A stretch of DNA of 64,000 bases from Methylophilales bacterium MBRSF5 (GCA_001044335.1 CP011001.1:992001-1056000), one strand, 5' to 3'. Counted from the stretch's first letter, positions 9,684 to 19,921 are shown. The notes: generated by a model not told the origin, from the sequence alone. Translations and numbers: made by a program.

Positions 9684-10322
9684 ATGAATTATGAAAAAAG
9701 GTGGGATATTTTTGATGCATTAAAAAATCATATCAAAGAACCGAAAACAGAGCTTGTTTACAAAAATACTTTTGAGCTTCTTATTGCAGTTATACTTTCA
9801 GCCCAAACCACAGATATCCAAGTCAATCGTGTTACAGCAAAACTTTTTAAAATTGCTCCTGATCCACTCAAGTTGTCTAAGCTTTCACTTGATAAAATTG
9901 AATCATTGATTAATTCTATTGGTTTATATAAAAATAAAGCTAAAAATATTCAGCTTACAAGCTCAAAACTAATAACCGAATATAATGGTGAGGTTCCTCA
10001 GTCCAGAAAAGAGCTTGAAAGCCTCCCTGGAGTGGGAAGAAAAACAGCTAATGTTGTTTTAAATACTGTATTTGATCAACCAGTAATTGCAGTCGATACT
10101 CATATTTTTAGGTTAGCAAATCGTATTAATTTAGCTAAAGGAAAAACACCTTTAGAGGTGGAAAAAAAACTGACAAGACTCACACCAACTGAATTCCTTA
10201 TTGACGCTCATCACTTACTAATATTACATGGTCGATACGTGTGTAAAGCCCAAAATCCAGATTGTTCTAATTGTTGTATTTATGATTTTTGTGAATACAA
10301 AAAAAAATTAATCAAAACTTGA
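9684..10322 (+). CDS. nth: Endonuclease III (DNA glycosylase/AP lyase)
   Basis: 212 residues, the normal size. The helix-hairpin-helix LPGVGRKTANVV carries catalytic K120, and D138 is in VDTHIFRLANR, both at E. coli numbering. The C-terminal 4Fe-4S loop is C188-x6-C195-x2-C198-x5-C204. Excises oxidised pyrimidines and cleaves the abasic site. It sits at the end of the rnf operon and overlaps the end of the convergent DUF1289 gene by 15 bases. Confidence 0.97.
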   Translation: MNYEKRWDIFDALKNHIKEPKTELVYKNTFELLIAVILSAQTTDIQVNRVTAKLFKIAPDPLKLSKLSLDKIESLINSIGLYKNKAKNIQLTSSKLITEYNGEVPQSRKELESLPGVGRKTANVVLNTVFDQPVIAVDTHIFRLANRINLAKGKTPLEVEKKLTRLTPTEFLIDAHHLLILHGRYVCKAQNPDCSNCCIYDFCEYKKKLIKT

Positions 10323-10484
10323 TTCTGCTCTACTATCAAGTTGAAGCATGACAGACTTTCTCTCATCATCAGACATATCAAACCAATTAACTATCTCGTC
10401 ACACGTTCTATAACATCCGACACAAAGGCCATCAGCATTATAAGAACAAATTCCAATGCAAGGGGTAATGATTTCTTTATTCAT
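10308..10484 (-). CDS. DUF1289 small cysteine-rich protein
   Basis: 58 residues from the ATG at 10484, whose A is the last base of the secA stop (TAATG). A longer form starting at 10505 would overlap secA by 22 bases and is less likely. The sequence TPCIGICSYN...GLCVGCYRTCDEIVNWFDMSDDERK is the DUF1289 pattern with four cysteines in two CxxxC/CxxC pairs, probably binding a metal. Function is unknown. It appears to be translated together with secA. Confidence 0.8.
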   Translation of the reverse strand: MNKEIITPCIGICSYNADGLCVGCYRTCDEIVNWFDMSDDERKSVMLQLDSRAESSFD

Positions 10485-13159
10485 TAACTCAACACACCAT
10501 GACAATGTTTATATTTTTTACCACTGCCGCAGGGACAGCTCTCATTCCTACCAATTTTTCTTTGCTGATTAGTCTGATTATCTTGATTTTGTGAATCCAT
10601 GCTCGCTTTATCTACTTCTTGTTGATTTTTTTGGTCTATTTTTTTGGTTTGCTCTTCTGTTTTTACTTCAACCAGCATCACAACCTTTGCAATTTCATTT
10701 TTTATATTAGATAAAAGAACCTCAAACATATTAAAAGCTTCACGTTTAAATTCTTGTTTTGGGTCTTTACCGCCATAAGCGCGCATACTTACCCCTTGTC
10801 GTAAGTGATCCAAGGCGGTTAAATGAGATCGCCAGTGGTGGTCAATAATCTGCAGCATGATTGACTTCTCAAAATGGCGAACAGACTCTTTCCCGGCAAT
10901 AGTCTCTTTTTTAAAGTAATCACTTTGCGCTTGTTCAACAATTTTGTTGGCGATTATTTCAATCTCAATATTAGGTTCTTTATCAAGCCATTTCTTTATA
11001 TTGATACTTAAGTTGTATTCAAGCTGAAGTCGATTTTCCAAGCCAGAGATATCCCACATTTCCTCAACACTATCCAATGGAATATATTCATAGACGATAT
11101 TTGATATCGATTCATGAAGGATATTTTTGATCATCACTTCAGATTCGTCAGAATTTAAAACATCATTGCGTTGTTCATATATTACTTTTCTCTGACTGTT
11201 GGGCACCTCATCGAACTCAAGCAGTTGCTTACGAATTTCAAAGTTTCTTCCCTCAACTTTTTTCTGAGCACTCTCAATTGATCTAGTTACCCAGCTATGT
11301 TCAATAGGTTCATTATCTGGCATATTCAATTTTTGCATGATGCTTGAAATACGATCTGATGCAAAAATTCTCATTAATGAGTCTTCCAAGGATAAATAGA
11401 AACAGCTTGATCCAGGATCACCTTGCCTTCCTGAACGCCCCCTTAATTGATTATCAATTCTTCTGGATTCATGACGTTCAGTCCCTATGATGTGAAGGCC
11501 ACCGGCAGCCAAAACCACTTCATGATCTTTTTTCCATTCATCTTTTAAGGCTTTAATTTTTTTTGTCACCGCTTCTGTCTTTTTTGACTCGTTTGACAGA
11601 CGTTCAATTTCAGGGTCTATATTTCCACCTAGAACTATATCTGTACCTCTACCAGCCATATTAGTAGCAATTGTAATCATCCCTGGTTTTCCGGCCTGCT
11701 CAATAATATGAGCTTCTTTTTCATGTTGTTTGGCATTAAGAACCTGGTGTTTCAATTTATGTTTATTTAATATTTTGCTAATAAACTCTGAACTCTCAAT
11801 TGATGTTGTGCCGATAAGTATCGGTTGTGACTTTTTGTTTCTGTCTAAGATATCATTGATTACCGCCTTATATCTTTCATCAGAGGTTCGGTAAATTTTA
11901 TCCATTAAATCGGCTCTAGTAATTTGCCGATGTGGAGGGATGACTAATGTTTCCAAATTATAAATATGTTTAAATTCTTCAGCTTCCGTTTCCGCAGTTC
12001 CTGTCATTCCGGATATCTTGTTATAGAGGCGGAAGTAATTTTGAAATGTAATGCCTGCAAGAGTTTTTGATTCTCTTTGAATTTTAACCTTCTCCTTTGC
12101 TTCGATAGCCTGATGAAGCCCATCTGACCATCTTCGACCAGGCATCATACGACCGGTAAATTCATCGATAATTACAACTGCCCCATCTTTAACTACATAG
12201 TCTTTATCCTTGATAAATAAATTATGTGCTTTTAAAGCTGATTGGACATAATGCAATAAACTTATATTTTCAGGATCATATAAATTTGAATTTTTCTCCA
12301 AGACCCCAAGCTTAGTTAACACTTCTTCAACATTATTGTGTCCACTTTCAGATAAGATAACTCCAGTCGTTTTTTCATCAATCCAATAGTCTCCATCACC
12401 ATCTTCTTTATCTTGTCTTTTTAAGCTTGGAACAATTTTGTCAAGTTTTCCGTAAAGATTGACATCAACATCTGATTGACCTGAGATAACTAATGGCGTT
12501 CTTGCCTCATCAATCAATATGGAATCCACTTCATCAATTAAAGCGAAATTTAGTCCTCTTTGAACTTTTTGATCTTGTGAGTAAACCATATTATCTCTCA
12601 AATAATCAAAACCAAATTCATTATTGGTTCCATAGGTGATATCTGCAGCGTAGGCTTTTAATTTCTCCTCAGTTGGTAACTGTGCTTGGTTGATGCCTAC
12701 AGTTAAACCTAAAAACTCATAAACCTTCCCCATCCACTCGGCATCACGTCTTGCGAGATAATCGTTTACTGTAATAACGTGTACTCCATTTTCTGTAAGT
12801 GCGTTTAAGTAAGCTGGCAAAGTAGCAACTAAAGTTTTTCCCTCGCCTGTTTTCATTTCAGCAACCTTACCATTATGGAGCGCAATTCCGCCAATCATTT
12901 GCTCATCAAAATGTCTTAGCCCCAAAGTTCTCACACTAGCCTCACGCACCAGCGCAAATGCCTCTATCATTAAATTGTCTGAAAAACCATCTTTCTTATA
13001 TAGCTCCTTTAACTCACTTGTTTTTTTAATGAAGTCTTTATCTTTTAATTTTTGTATGTCAGTTTCTAATTCATTAATCTTATTAACAATTGATGAATAT
13101 TTTTTTAATAATCTTTGATTGCTGTTACCAATTACAGCATTGATAAGTTTCTTTAACAT
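10484..13159 (-). CDS. secA: Preprotein translocase ATPase SecA
   Basis: 891 residues, full length. Walker A is MKTGEGKT, Walker B/DEAD region is LIDEVDSILIDEARTPL, and the second motor domain has TNMAGRGTDIVLGGN and GRSGRQGDPG. The HWRSHLTALDHLRQG two-helix finger region is intact. The C-terminal zinc/SecB-binding tail CPCGSGKKYKHCHG is present. SecA drives protein export through SecYEG at the inner membrane. The gene follows an M23 peptidase after 3 bases. Confidence 0.98.
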   Translation of the reverse strand: MLKKLINAVIGNSNQRLLKKYSSIVNKINELETDIQKLKDKDFIKKTSELKELYKKDGFSDNLMIEAFALVREASVRTLGLRHFDEQMIGGIALHNGKVAEMKTGEGKTLVATLPAYLNALTENGVHVITVNDYLARRDAEWMGKVYEFLGLTVGINQAQLPTEEKLKAYAADITYGTNNEFGFDYLRDNMVYSQDQKVQRGLNFALIDEVDSILIDEARTPLVISGQSDVDVNLYGKLDKIVPSLKRQDKEDGDGDYWIDEKTTGVILSESGHNNVEEVLTKLGVLEKNSNLYDPENISLLHYVQSALKAHNLFIKDKDYVVKDGAVVIIDEFTGRMMPGRRWSDGLHQAIEAKEKVKIQRESKTLAGITFQNYFRLYNKISGMTGTAETEAEEFKHIYNLETLVIPPHRQITRADLMDKIYRTSDERYKAVINDILDRNKKSQPILIGTTSIESSEFISKILNKHKLKHQVLNAKQHEKEAHIIEQAGKPGMITIATNMAGRGTDIVLGGNIDPEIERLSNESKKTEAVTKKIKALKDEWKKDHEVVLAAGGLHIIGTERHESRRIDNQLRGRSGRQGDPGSSCFYLSLEDSLMRIFASDRISSIMQKLNMPDNEPIEHSWVTRSIESAQKKVEGRNFEIRKQLLEFDEVPNSQRKVIYEQRNDVLNSDESEVMIKNILHESISNIVYEYIPLDSVEEMWDISGLENRLQLEYNLSINIKKWLDKEPNIEIEIIANKIVEQAQSDYFKKETIAGKESVRHFEKSIMLQIIDHHWRSHLTALDHLRQGVSMRAYGGKDPKQEFKREAFNMFEVLLSNIKNEIAKVVMLVEVKTEEQTKKIDQKNQQEVDKASMDSQNQDNQTNQQRKIGRNESCPCGSGKKYKHCHGVLS

Positions 13160-13162
13160 GAT

Positions 13163-14059
13163 TTATTTTTTCTTTAGATATTTTCTCGGATCTAGAGATC
13201 TGCCATTAAGCCTTATTTCATAATGCAGATGAGGCCCAGTCGATCTTCCAGTGTTACCAACTAATGCAATGACTTGGTCTTTGTTAACTAAGTCGCCTTT
13301 TTTCACTAATAATTTTGATGCATGGGCATAACGTGTTTCAATTCCGCCTCCATGTTTAATTTTAACGTAATTACCATAATCTGGTGCCTTACCAGCTGCG
13401 ATTACAATACCTGAGGCAGTAGCCTTAATATCATCTCCTTCCGCAGCAGAGAAATCCAACCCTTCATGAAATGATCGAACTCCAAGCATTGGATCAATCC
13501 TCCAACCATAACTTGATGAACGATAGCCAACACTGACTGGATATAAATCTGGCAAAGTATCTTTAATAACACTCTGTTTGAGAAGGATAGACTCTGTTTC
13601 GTTAAAAATATCCTCTCTTTTTTGCATTCGATTCATCAAAGTCTGTAACGCAATTTGAACATCCTGTTCTGTCAAATTATTATTTATGAATGGTCCACCT
13701 TGATTTTCAAACTCTTTCTCTTTTTTAGGCAATTTAGGTAGTTTTTGTTTGCCTACAATCTGCTTCTTCAAAATACCTTGAAGTCTTTCAGTTTGATTAT
13801 CTAAGTCAGTGAGGCGAGCGTTCATTTCACCAATTTGCTGGATATATAACTGAAGACTTCTTTGATAACTTACAAAATCTAAATCTAATTTTAAAGTTTC
13901 GATTTTCTCTTCAGAACGTTGTGTTGCAATTTTTATGCTTAAGTTATAGACGTAAGCACTTATTGAAGATACGAAGACAATAATAAAAAAAACGAACAAA
14001 TATATGTTTATAGATACAGGTTTTTTTGTATTATTTTTACTAATAAATAAAATTTTCAT
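13163..14059 (-). CDS. M23 family membrane-anchored murein metallopeptidase
   Basis: 298 residues: an N-terminal membrane anchor (about 18-40), a coiled coil (about 45-105) and a C-terminal LytM/peptidase M23 domain (about 180-295). The zinc ligands expected for an active enzyme are present, in SFHEGLDFSA (H-x3-D) and HLHYEIRLNG (H-x-H), so it is probably a true DD-endopeptidase rather than an EnvC-like activator. It is upstream of secA in the same operon, a frequent betaproteobacterial arrangement, and divergent from the DciA-like gene with 20 bases between starts. Confidence 0.9.
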   Translation of the reverse strand: MKILFISKNNTKKPVSINIYLFVFFIIVFVSSISAYVYNLSIKIATQRSEEKIETLKLDLDFVSYQRSLQLYIQQIGEMNARLTDLDNQTERLQGILKKQIVGKQKLPKLPKKEKEFENQGGPFINNNLTEQDVQIALQTLMNRMQKREDIFNETESILLKQSVIKDTLPDLYPVSVGYRSSSYGWRIDPMLGVRSFHEGLDFSAAEGDDIKATASGIVIAAGKAPDYGNYVKIKHGGGIETRYAHASKLLVKKGDLVNKDQVIALVGNTGRSTGPHLHYEIRLNGRSLDPRKYLKKK

Positions 14060-14079
14060 AATTTAGTATCATATTATAT

Positions 14080-14481
14080 ATGGATTCACTTAAAAAATTG
14101 CTGAAAACTGATCAATTTAAAGAAATATCAATCAACAACGAAATTATAAAAGGAATTCGATTGAATCTCATAAAAATGATTGGAGATAAGCAATCAAAAC
14201 TTACCATTCGAGACAACTCACTTTTTATAACATTTAGTAAAAATTCTTTTGCTAGTAAATTTAAAATAATTAAAAAAGAAGTATTGAAAGAGCTTAATCT
14301 GATTCAGAATAAAATTATATTCACAGATATTTATTCAAAAGTGGATCCATCAATTGTAAAAAGAGAAATAAAGTTAACTTCAAATAAAAAACTATCAAAT
14401 AAAGCAGCTAAAATCTGGTCCAATCTCTCTAAAACCCTGGATGATTCTCCTCTAAAAGATTATTTTTCAAGCAAAAAATGA
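14080..14481 (+). CDS. DUF721 / DciA-like protein
   Basis: 133 residues, lysine-rich. The N-terminal helix MDSLKKLLKTDQF and the beta-rich segment SKLTIRDNSLFITFSKNSFASKFKIIKKEVLKEL fit the DUF721/DciA fold (KH-like domain that binds nucleic acid and, in DciA, loads replicative helicase DnaB). Its position next to an M23 peptidase and secA is usual for this family. Sequence similarity is modest, so the helicase-loader role is inferred. Its stop overlaps the following permease gene as ATGA. Confidence 0.62.
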   Translation: MDSLKKLLKTDQFKEISINNEIIKGIRLNLIKMIGDKQSKLTIRDNSLFITFSKNSFASKFKIIKKEVLKELNLIQNKIIFTDIYSKVDPSIVKREIKLTSNKKLSNKAAKIWSNLSKTLDDSPLKDYFSSKK

Positions 14482-15272
14482 TTGAAATACTAATACTTTG
14501 TTCAACTGGTATTGTGGTTGGTTTCTTAGCAGGATTGTTTGGTATCGGCGGTGGATTAATTATTGTCCCAATTGTTACTTTTTTGATGATTCATTTCAAC
14601 GATTTACCCAGTGCGGATGCTTATGCTTATGGAATTGGATCCTCTATGCTATCGATCATTTTTACTGGATCCATGGCTACTATTTTTCATATTAAAAATA
14701 ATAATTTTAATTTTTCTTACATATCTAATATAATTGGGTATTTATTTTTTGGATCTTTAATTGGTAGTTATATTATCTTCTTTGCAAATTTTTCTTTTCT
14801 AAAATATTTTTTTATATTTTATTGTTTTTTTTCTGCTCTTAAATTATTAAATCGAGCAAATCTAAATTTTTTATATTCTTTACCTTTAAAGCCCATTAGC
14901 TTTATTTTTGGAGCATTATCATCCATCGTAGGAATTGGTGGTGGCACCTTGTTTGTGCCTTACTTAGAAGCAAAAAAAATTGATATAAAGCTTGCTATAT
15001 CAAGCAGCTCACTTCTCGGTGTTGTAATTGGCATCGGCACATTACTAGGTTTTGTTTCTCAGAAACTTATTTTAGAAACCACCCCTTTATTAAATTCTTT
15101 TTTTGACTATGGAAATATTTACATTAAATCTTTTATATTTTTAACTTTACCTAGCATCTTTACAATCTTCATCTCAACCAAACTCTTGGTTTCTTTGAAT
15201 CAAAATATTATTAAAAAATTATTTGCATATCTTTTGATATGCATAGGTCTTATAAGTCTTTTTAACTTATGA
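14478..15272 (+). CDS. TauE/SafE family sulfite/anion exporter permease
   Basis: 264 residues with about eight membrane helices. Two internally repeated signatures, GLFGIGGGLIIVPIV near residue 20 and VGIGGGTLFVPYL near residue 155, are diagnostic of the TauE/SafE (DUF81) family. Members export sulfite, sulfoacetate or related organic acids; the substrate here cannot be told. Coupled by ATGA overlap to the DciA-like gene. Confidence 0.87.
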   Translation: MIEILILCSTGIVVGFLAGLFGIGGGLIIVPIVTFLMIHFNDLPSADAYAYGIGSSMLSIIFTGSMATIFHIKNNNFNFSYISNIIGYLFFGSLIGSYIIFFANFSFLKYFFIFYCFFSALKLLNRANLNFLYSLPLKPISFIFGALSSIVGIGGGTLFVPYLEAKKIDIKLAISSSSLLGVVIGIGTLLGFVSQKLILETTPLLNSFFDYGNIYIKSFIFLTLPSIFTIFISTKLLVSLNQNIIKKLFAYLLICIGLISLFNL

Positions 15273-15334
15273 GGAATAATGTCCAAATCACCTTAAATAT
15301 GAGATAATTGCTTTTTTTTGAAATATGTAACTCA

Positions 15335-15340
15335 GGGAGG
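15335..15340 (+). promoter_or_regulatory. Strong Shine-Dalgarno of hppA
   Basis: GGGAGG lies 4 bases upstream of the ATG at 15345 and fixes that codon as the start, instead of an in-frame TTG at 15318. Such a strong site is rare in this window, consistent with high expression. Confidence 0.8.
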
Positions 15341-15344
15341 AAGT

Positions 15345-17372
15345 ATGTCGGAAATCCAAATGGCATTAGCAGCTGCGGTAATTGCTGTTATATATGGTGC
15401 CTTAGTTTCAAAGTCTATTCTTAGCCTACCGGCAGGAAATAAGAAAATGCAAGATATTGCAAACGCCATCCAAAAAGGTGCGTCTGCATACTTGTCACGT
15501 CAATACAAAACAATCGCTATTGTTGGTATTGTTTTAACTATATTAATTGCCCAATTTATTGACCTTGATACAGCAATCGGTTTTGTTATTGGTGCTGTTT
15601 TATCAGGTGCTTGTGGTTTTATAGGAATGAATGTTTCAGTTCGTTCCAATGTAAGAACAGCTCAAGCGGCAACCAAAGGAATTGTTCCAGCTTTTGATGT
15701 GGCTTTTAAAGGTGGTGCAATCACAGGTATGCTGGTTGTTGGATTGGGTTTGTTAGGCGTTGCAGGTTTTTATTTATACCTCGGCGGTACTGAAGCTGAA
15801 AACCTTAATCCATTGATTGGTCTTGCGTTTGGCTCATCCTTGATCTCTATTTTTGCAAGACTAGGTGGCGGTATTTTTACTAAAGGTGCTGATGTTGGTG
15901 CTGACTTAGTTGGTAAAGTTGAAGCAGGAATTCCTGAAGACGACCCTAGAAATCCTGCAGTCATCGCAGACAATGTTGGTGACAATGTTGGTGATTGCGC
16001 AGGTATGGCTGCTGATTTATTTGAAACTTATGCAGTTACTATCATCGCTACTATGGTTTTAGGTGGTTTAATGATTACTGGCGATAGTGTTAATGGTGTT
16101 CTGTATCCACTATTGTTAGGTGCTGTTTCAATTATTGCATCTATCATTGGTTGTTTCTTTGTTAAAGCTAACAATAAGATGACAAATGTAATGCCTGCAC
16201 TTTACAGAGGTTTAGCTATTGCGGGTCTTTTATCACTAATTGCTTTCTACTACGTTTCTGAGTATTTATTCCCATCTGGTATTGTTGTCGATGGTATTAC
16301 TTACCCAGCATTAGGTTTGTTTGGCTCAGCTGCAATTGGATTAGTGTTAACTGCTGCATTAGTATTTATCACTGAATATTACACTGGTACAGAATATAAA
16401 CCAGTTCAACATGTAGCTAAGGCTTCTGAAACTGGTCATGCTACAAACATTATTGCTGGTATTGGTATCTCAATGAAAGCCACTGCGCTTCCTGTGATAT
16501 CTGTTTGTTTGGCAATCTTTCTTTCATACTCATTTGCGAACCTTTACGGCGTTGCTGTAGCAGCGACATCAATGTTAAGCATGGCGGGTATTATTGTGGC
16601 ACTTGACGCTTACGGACCGATTACTGACAATGCAGGTGGTATTGCAGAAATGTCCGGTCTTCCACAAAAAGTGAGGGACATTACTGATCCACTTGATGCG
16701 GTTGGTAACACTACAAAAGCTGTAACTAAAGGTTATGCTATTGGCTCAGCTGGCCTAGCATCATTAGTTCTTTTTGCAGACTACACGCACAAACTTGATG
16801 TTTACGGAATCATTGCTACATTTGATCTTAGTGAGCCAAACGTAATCATTGGTCTAATCATCGGTGGTCTGATCCCATATCTTTTTGCAGCTATGGCGAT
16901 GGAGGCTGTTGGAAGAGCGGCCGGTTCTGTAGTTGAAGAAGTTAGAAGACAGTTTAAAACAATCAAGGGAATTATGACTGGCAAAGGCCAACCTGATTAC
17001 GCTAAAGCTGTTGATTTATTAACCTCATCTGCAATCAAAGAGATGGTTGTTCCATCATTACTACCTGTTGCTGTTCCTGTCATTGTTGGTTTATCACCAC
17101 TAGGTGCTCAAGGCTTGGGTGGTTTACTGATGGGTACAATTGTTACTGGTCTTTTCGTGGCAATTTCAATGTGTACTGGCGGCGGTGCTTGGGATAATGC
17201 TAAAAAACATATTGAAGATGGACACCATGGCGGTAAAGGTTCTGAAGCTCACAAAGCTTCTGTAACAGGTGATACTGTTGGAGATCCATACAAAGATACA
17301 GCTGGTCCAGCAATCAACCCTCTAATTAAGATTATTAACATCGTTGCGCTTCTAATTGTGCCGTTGCTATAA
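15345..17372 (+). CDS. hppA: K+-independent proton-pumping membrane pyrophosphatase
   Basis: 675 residues with about 16 membrane helices. The substrate-binding loop [20 protein letters not shown] and the following [19 protein letters not shown] are textbook H+-PPase motifs. The sequence [17 protein letters not shown] has Lys and Thr where K+-dependent enzymes have Ala, so it belongs to the K+-insensitive H+-pumping class (motif knowledge from this family). The enzyme hydrolyses cytoplasmic pyrophosphate and pumps protons out. It is a monocistronic unit with a strong ribosome site and its own terminator. Confidence 0.97.
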   Translation: MSEIQMALAAAVIAVIYGALVSKSILSLPAGNKKMQDIANAIQKGASAYLSRQYKTIAIVGIVLTILIAQFIDLDTAIGFVIGAVLSGACGFIGMNVSVRSNVRTAQAATKGIVPAFDVAFKGGAITGMLVVGLGLLGVAGFYLYLGGTEAENLNPLIGLAFGSSLISIFARLGGGIFTKGADVGADLVGKVEAGIPEDDPRNPAVIADNVGDNVGDCAGMAADLFETYAVTIIATMVLGGLMITGDSVNGVLYPLLLGAVSIIASIIGCFFVKANNKMTNVMPALYRGLAIAGLLSLIAFYYVSEYLFPSGIVVDGITYPALGLFGSAAIGLVLTAALVFITEYYTGTEYKPVQHVAKASETGHATNIIAGIGISMKATALPVISVCLAIFLSYSFANLYGVAVAATSMLSMAGIIVALDAYGPITDNAGGIAEMSGLPQKVRDITDPLDAVGNTTKAVTKGYAIGSAGLASLVLFADYTHKLDVYGIIATFDLSEPNVIIGLIIGGLIPYLFAAMAMEAVGRAAGSVVEEVRRQFKTIKGIMTGKGQPDYAKAVDLLTSSAIKEMVVPSLLPVAVPVIVGLSPLGAQGLGGLLMGTIVTGLFVAISMCTGGGAWDNAKKHIEDGHHGGKGSEAHKASVTGDTVGDPYKDTAGPAINPLIKIINIVALLIVPLL

Positions 17373-17384
17373 GTTTTAATTATC

Positions 17385-17417
17385 AAAAAAAAGCCCATTT
17401 TTAAATGGGCTTTTTTT
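17385..17417. terminator. Bidirectional rho-independent terminator, hppA / TspO-like gene
   Basis: The arms AAGCCCATTT and AAATGGGCTT are perfectly complementary around a two-base loop, with A-run and T-run flanks on either side, so it works on both strands. It lies 12 bases after the hppA stop and touches the stop codon of the convergent TspO-like gene. Confidence 0.92.
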
Positions 17418-17874
17418 ATAGGTGAACGTTTATCAATAAGAAAGTTACAAATAAAACCCACAATGATGTTAATACAATCAGTAACGATAAAATTTTAGAT
17501 TCGATATAAATTAAACCTGCAGTAAATGAGCTAAACATTAATGTTGTCAAATTACCAAGAATAATCATACTGAGGATAGAAAAACCCAAAGTATAAATTG
17601 GATATAAAAAACAATTCAAAATAAGTATCAAAACAAGCAATGAACTAAATTGAGATTTTAAAGATTTAAAAACAATTGTTTGAAGAATCACTAAAAGTGT
17701 CCAGGTGAGTCCTATAAAATATCCTTTTGGGAAGAAACGATTATTTTCTAAAGCTATTTTTTGAGTTACGCCTTCAAACCCAAAATTTAAAATAATAAAG
17801 TTAGAGGTACATAAAATAATTAATGCAACTATCAATAATATTATTAATGACCTTTTTTTTAAAAAGCTGATCAT
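17416..17874 (-). CDS. TspO/MBR-like tryptophan-poor membrane protein
   Basis: 152 residues with about five membrane helices, the size and topology of TspO/MBR proteins. The segment [20 protein letters not shown] matches the family pattern F-x-P-P-G-W-x-F-x-x-V-W-T-x-L-Y, and the last helix [13 protein letters not shown] matches the final W-x-x-F-A-x-x-L-N helix. Several signature residues are changed (second Pro to Lys, Trp to Tyr), so it is a divergent member. TspO proteins bind porphyrins or sterols and modulate stress and photo-responses; no such role can be proved here. The start overlaps the purC stop by one base. Confidence 0.55.
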   Translation of the reverse strand: MISFLKKRSLIILLIVALIILCTSNFIILNFGFEGVTQKIALENNRFFPKGYFIGLTWTLLVILQTIVFKSLKSQFSSLLVLILILNCFLYPIYTLGFSILSMIILGNLTTLMFSSFTAGLIYIESKILSLLIVLTSLWVLFVTFLLINVHL

Positions 17875-18749
17875 TATTGATTTAATAAAAGATGTTGAAC
17901 ATGCTGATACTTTTGTTTTGTCATCTCGATGACATCACTTGGAAGAGATGGTGGTGGAGGTTGTTTGTTCCAATCTATTGACTCAAGCCAGTCTCTCAAG
18001 AATTGTTTATCAAAACTCTGGGGGGACGTGCCTATTTTATATAAATCTGCATCCCAAAATCTTGAGGAATCAGGTGTAAGAATTTCATCCATTAAAATTA
18101 AATCACCTTGATCATCTAATCCAAATTCAAATTTTGTATCTGCAATAATGATGCCCCGATGAAGAGCATAGTCTCTCGCAAAATTATATATTTCAATACT
18201 TTTGTCTTTTATATTTTTGGCTCTATCTTCCCCAATCACATTGGACATTTGATCAAATGAAATATTCTCATCGTGATCCCCTACGGCAGCTTTAGTTGAC
18301 GGAGTAAAAATTGGTTCGGCGAGTTTTTCAGCTTGTTGTAAATTTTTTGGCAATGTAATTCCTGATACACTTCCACTTGATTGGTAATCTTTCCAACCAC
18401 TTCCAATCAGATACCCTCTCACAATCGACTCGACAGGAAGAGGCTGCAATCTTTTCACAACAACAGATCTATCTTTAATAAGTGGTATTTCATGATCTTT
18501 GACAACGGATTCAGGTGCAATGTCAGTTAAATGATTCTTGATAATGGATTCTGTTTTGTGAAACCAGAAATTTGAAACCCGTGATAAGATCTTTCCTTTT
18601 GACTCAACAGCTTCATTCATAATGACATCAAAGGCTGAAATACGATCACTGGTCACCATTAAAAAATGCTCATCATCCACAACATAAGTATCTCTGACTT
18701 TGCCTTGATGAAATAATTGAAGACTCTGAATAGTTGTTGTCATATTCAT
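17874..18749 (-). CDS. purC: Phosphoribosylaminoimidazole-succinocarboxamide synthase
   Basis: 291 residues, the longer Ade1-like form. Motifs seen are HQGKVRDTYVVDDEHFLMVTSDR at the N-terminus, EVVVKRLQPLPVESIVRGYL-type region (VVVKRLQPLPVESIVRGYL), and DTKFEFGLDDQGDLILMDE with LTPDSSRFW. It joins aspartate to CAIR in purine synthesis. An ATG two codons in (18743) is an alternative start. It follows pgk directly; in related genomes pyk and fba usually lie between. Confidence 0.95.
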   Translation of the reverse strand: MNMTTTIQSLQLFHQGKVRDTYVVDDEHFLMVTSDRISAFDVIMNEAVESKGKILSRVSNFWFHKTESIIKNHLTDIAPESVVKDHEIPLIKDRSVVVKRLQPLPVESIVRGYLIGSGWKDYQSSGSVSGITLPKNLQQAEKLAEPIFTPSTKAAVGDHDENISFDQMSNVIGEDRAKNIKDKSIEIYNFARDYALHRGIIIADTKFEFGLDDQGDLILMDEILTPDSSRFWDADLYKIGTSPQSFDKQFLRDWLESIDWNKQPPPPSLPSDVIEMTKQKYQHVQHLLLNQ

Positions 18750-18754
18750 TTGAT

Positions 18755-19921
18755 TTATTGTTCTAGCATTTCAATAGCAGGCAATTTCTTTCCTTCAGCA
18801 AATTCAAGAAAAGCGCCACCGGCGGTTGAAATGTATGATATTTTTTTACAAACCTTATACTTTTCTATTGCGGCAATCGTATCCCCTCCGCCAGCTAATG
18901 AGAATGCCTCACAATCGGCGATTGAACAAGATAAGGCTTCAGTTCCTGAGCTAAACTGTTCAAACTCAAACACACCTAAAGGTCCATTCCACATGATTGT
19001 TGAGACTTTGGATAAATGATCTGTAATATTCTTCAAGGTTTTGGGGCCTAAATCAAAAATCATATCTTCAGATTCAACGTCATCAATTTTTTTTAATTCA
19101 GCATGTGCGTTGACATCAAATTCTTTTGCACAAATAACATCTTCAATGGTGGGGAAAAATATTTGTCTATTTTTAATCTCATCAAGAATAACTTTTGCCT
19201 CATCAACAAAATCATGTTCATACAATGACTTTCCAATATTGAATCCTTGGGCTGCTATAAAAGTATTAAGGATACCGCCACCTAAAATTAAACCATCAAC
19301 ACGATTAACAAGATTTTTTAAAACAGATAACTTTGTTGAAACTTTACTACCACCCACAATGGCTAGCATTGGTTTTTTTGGTTGATTAAATGTTTTCGTT
19401 AGAGCATCAACTTCATCATAAAAAAGCAATCCAGCACATTTTTCACCAATATATTTTCCAATACCATATGTGCTGGCTTCGGTTCGGTGTGCTGTTCCAA
19501 ATGCATCCATGACAAACACGTCGGCTATAGAAGCATATTTTACTGATAACTCATCAGAACATTTTTTTTCACCAAGGTTAAACCTTACGTTTTCAAGAAC
19601 ATGAAGCATTCCAGGCTCAAAAGATTGACCTTTTTCAAAATCCCGATGAAGCATTATTTTAAGATTTAATTTTTCTTCAAGATAGTCGACTATAGGCTTA
19701 AGTGATAGAGAGTTATCAAAATTTCCCTCTTCAGGCCTTCCTAAATGTGAGGTCAGGATCACAACCTGAGCATTATCTAGTGCATATTGAATGGTCGGAA
19801 TAGATGCATCAATTCTACTGGTGGAAGAGATTGTAGAACCATCAATTGGGACATTTAGATCTGCACGAATAAAGACCTTTTTATTTTGAAGATTTAAATG
19901 GCTAATGCTTCGAATAGACAT
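18755..19921 (-). CDS. pgk: Phosphoglycerate kinase
   Basis: 388 residues from the ATG at 19921, which overlaps the gap stop by one base (TAATG); upstream in-frame codons lie inside gap. Landmarks are KKVFIRADLNVPIDG, ILTSHLGRPEEGNF and the C-terminal nucleotide-binding motif SLAGGGDTIAAIEKY. It transfers phosphate between 1,3-bisphosphoglycerate and ADP/ATP. Third gene of tkt-gap-pgk-purC. Confidence 0.97.
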   Translation of the reverse strand: MSIRSISHLNLQNKKVFIRADLNVPIDGSTISSTSRIDASIPTIQYALDNAQVVILTSHLGRPEEGNFDNSLSLKPIVDYLEEKLNLKIMLHRDFEKGQSFEPGMLHVLENVRFNLGEKKCSDELSVKYASIADVFVMDAFGTAHRTEASTYGIGKYIGEKCAGLLFYDEVDALTKTFNQPKKPMLAIVGGSKVSTKLSVLKNLVNRVDGLILGGGILNTFIAAQGFNIGKSLYEHDFVDEAKVILDEIKNRQIFFPTIEDVICAKEFDVNAHAELKKIDDVESEDMIFDLGPKTLKNITDHLSKVSTIMWNGPLGVFEFEQFSSGTEALSCSIADCEAFSLAGGGDTIAAIEKYKVCKKISYISTAGGAFLEFAEGKKLPAIEMLEQ

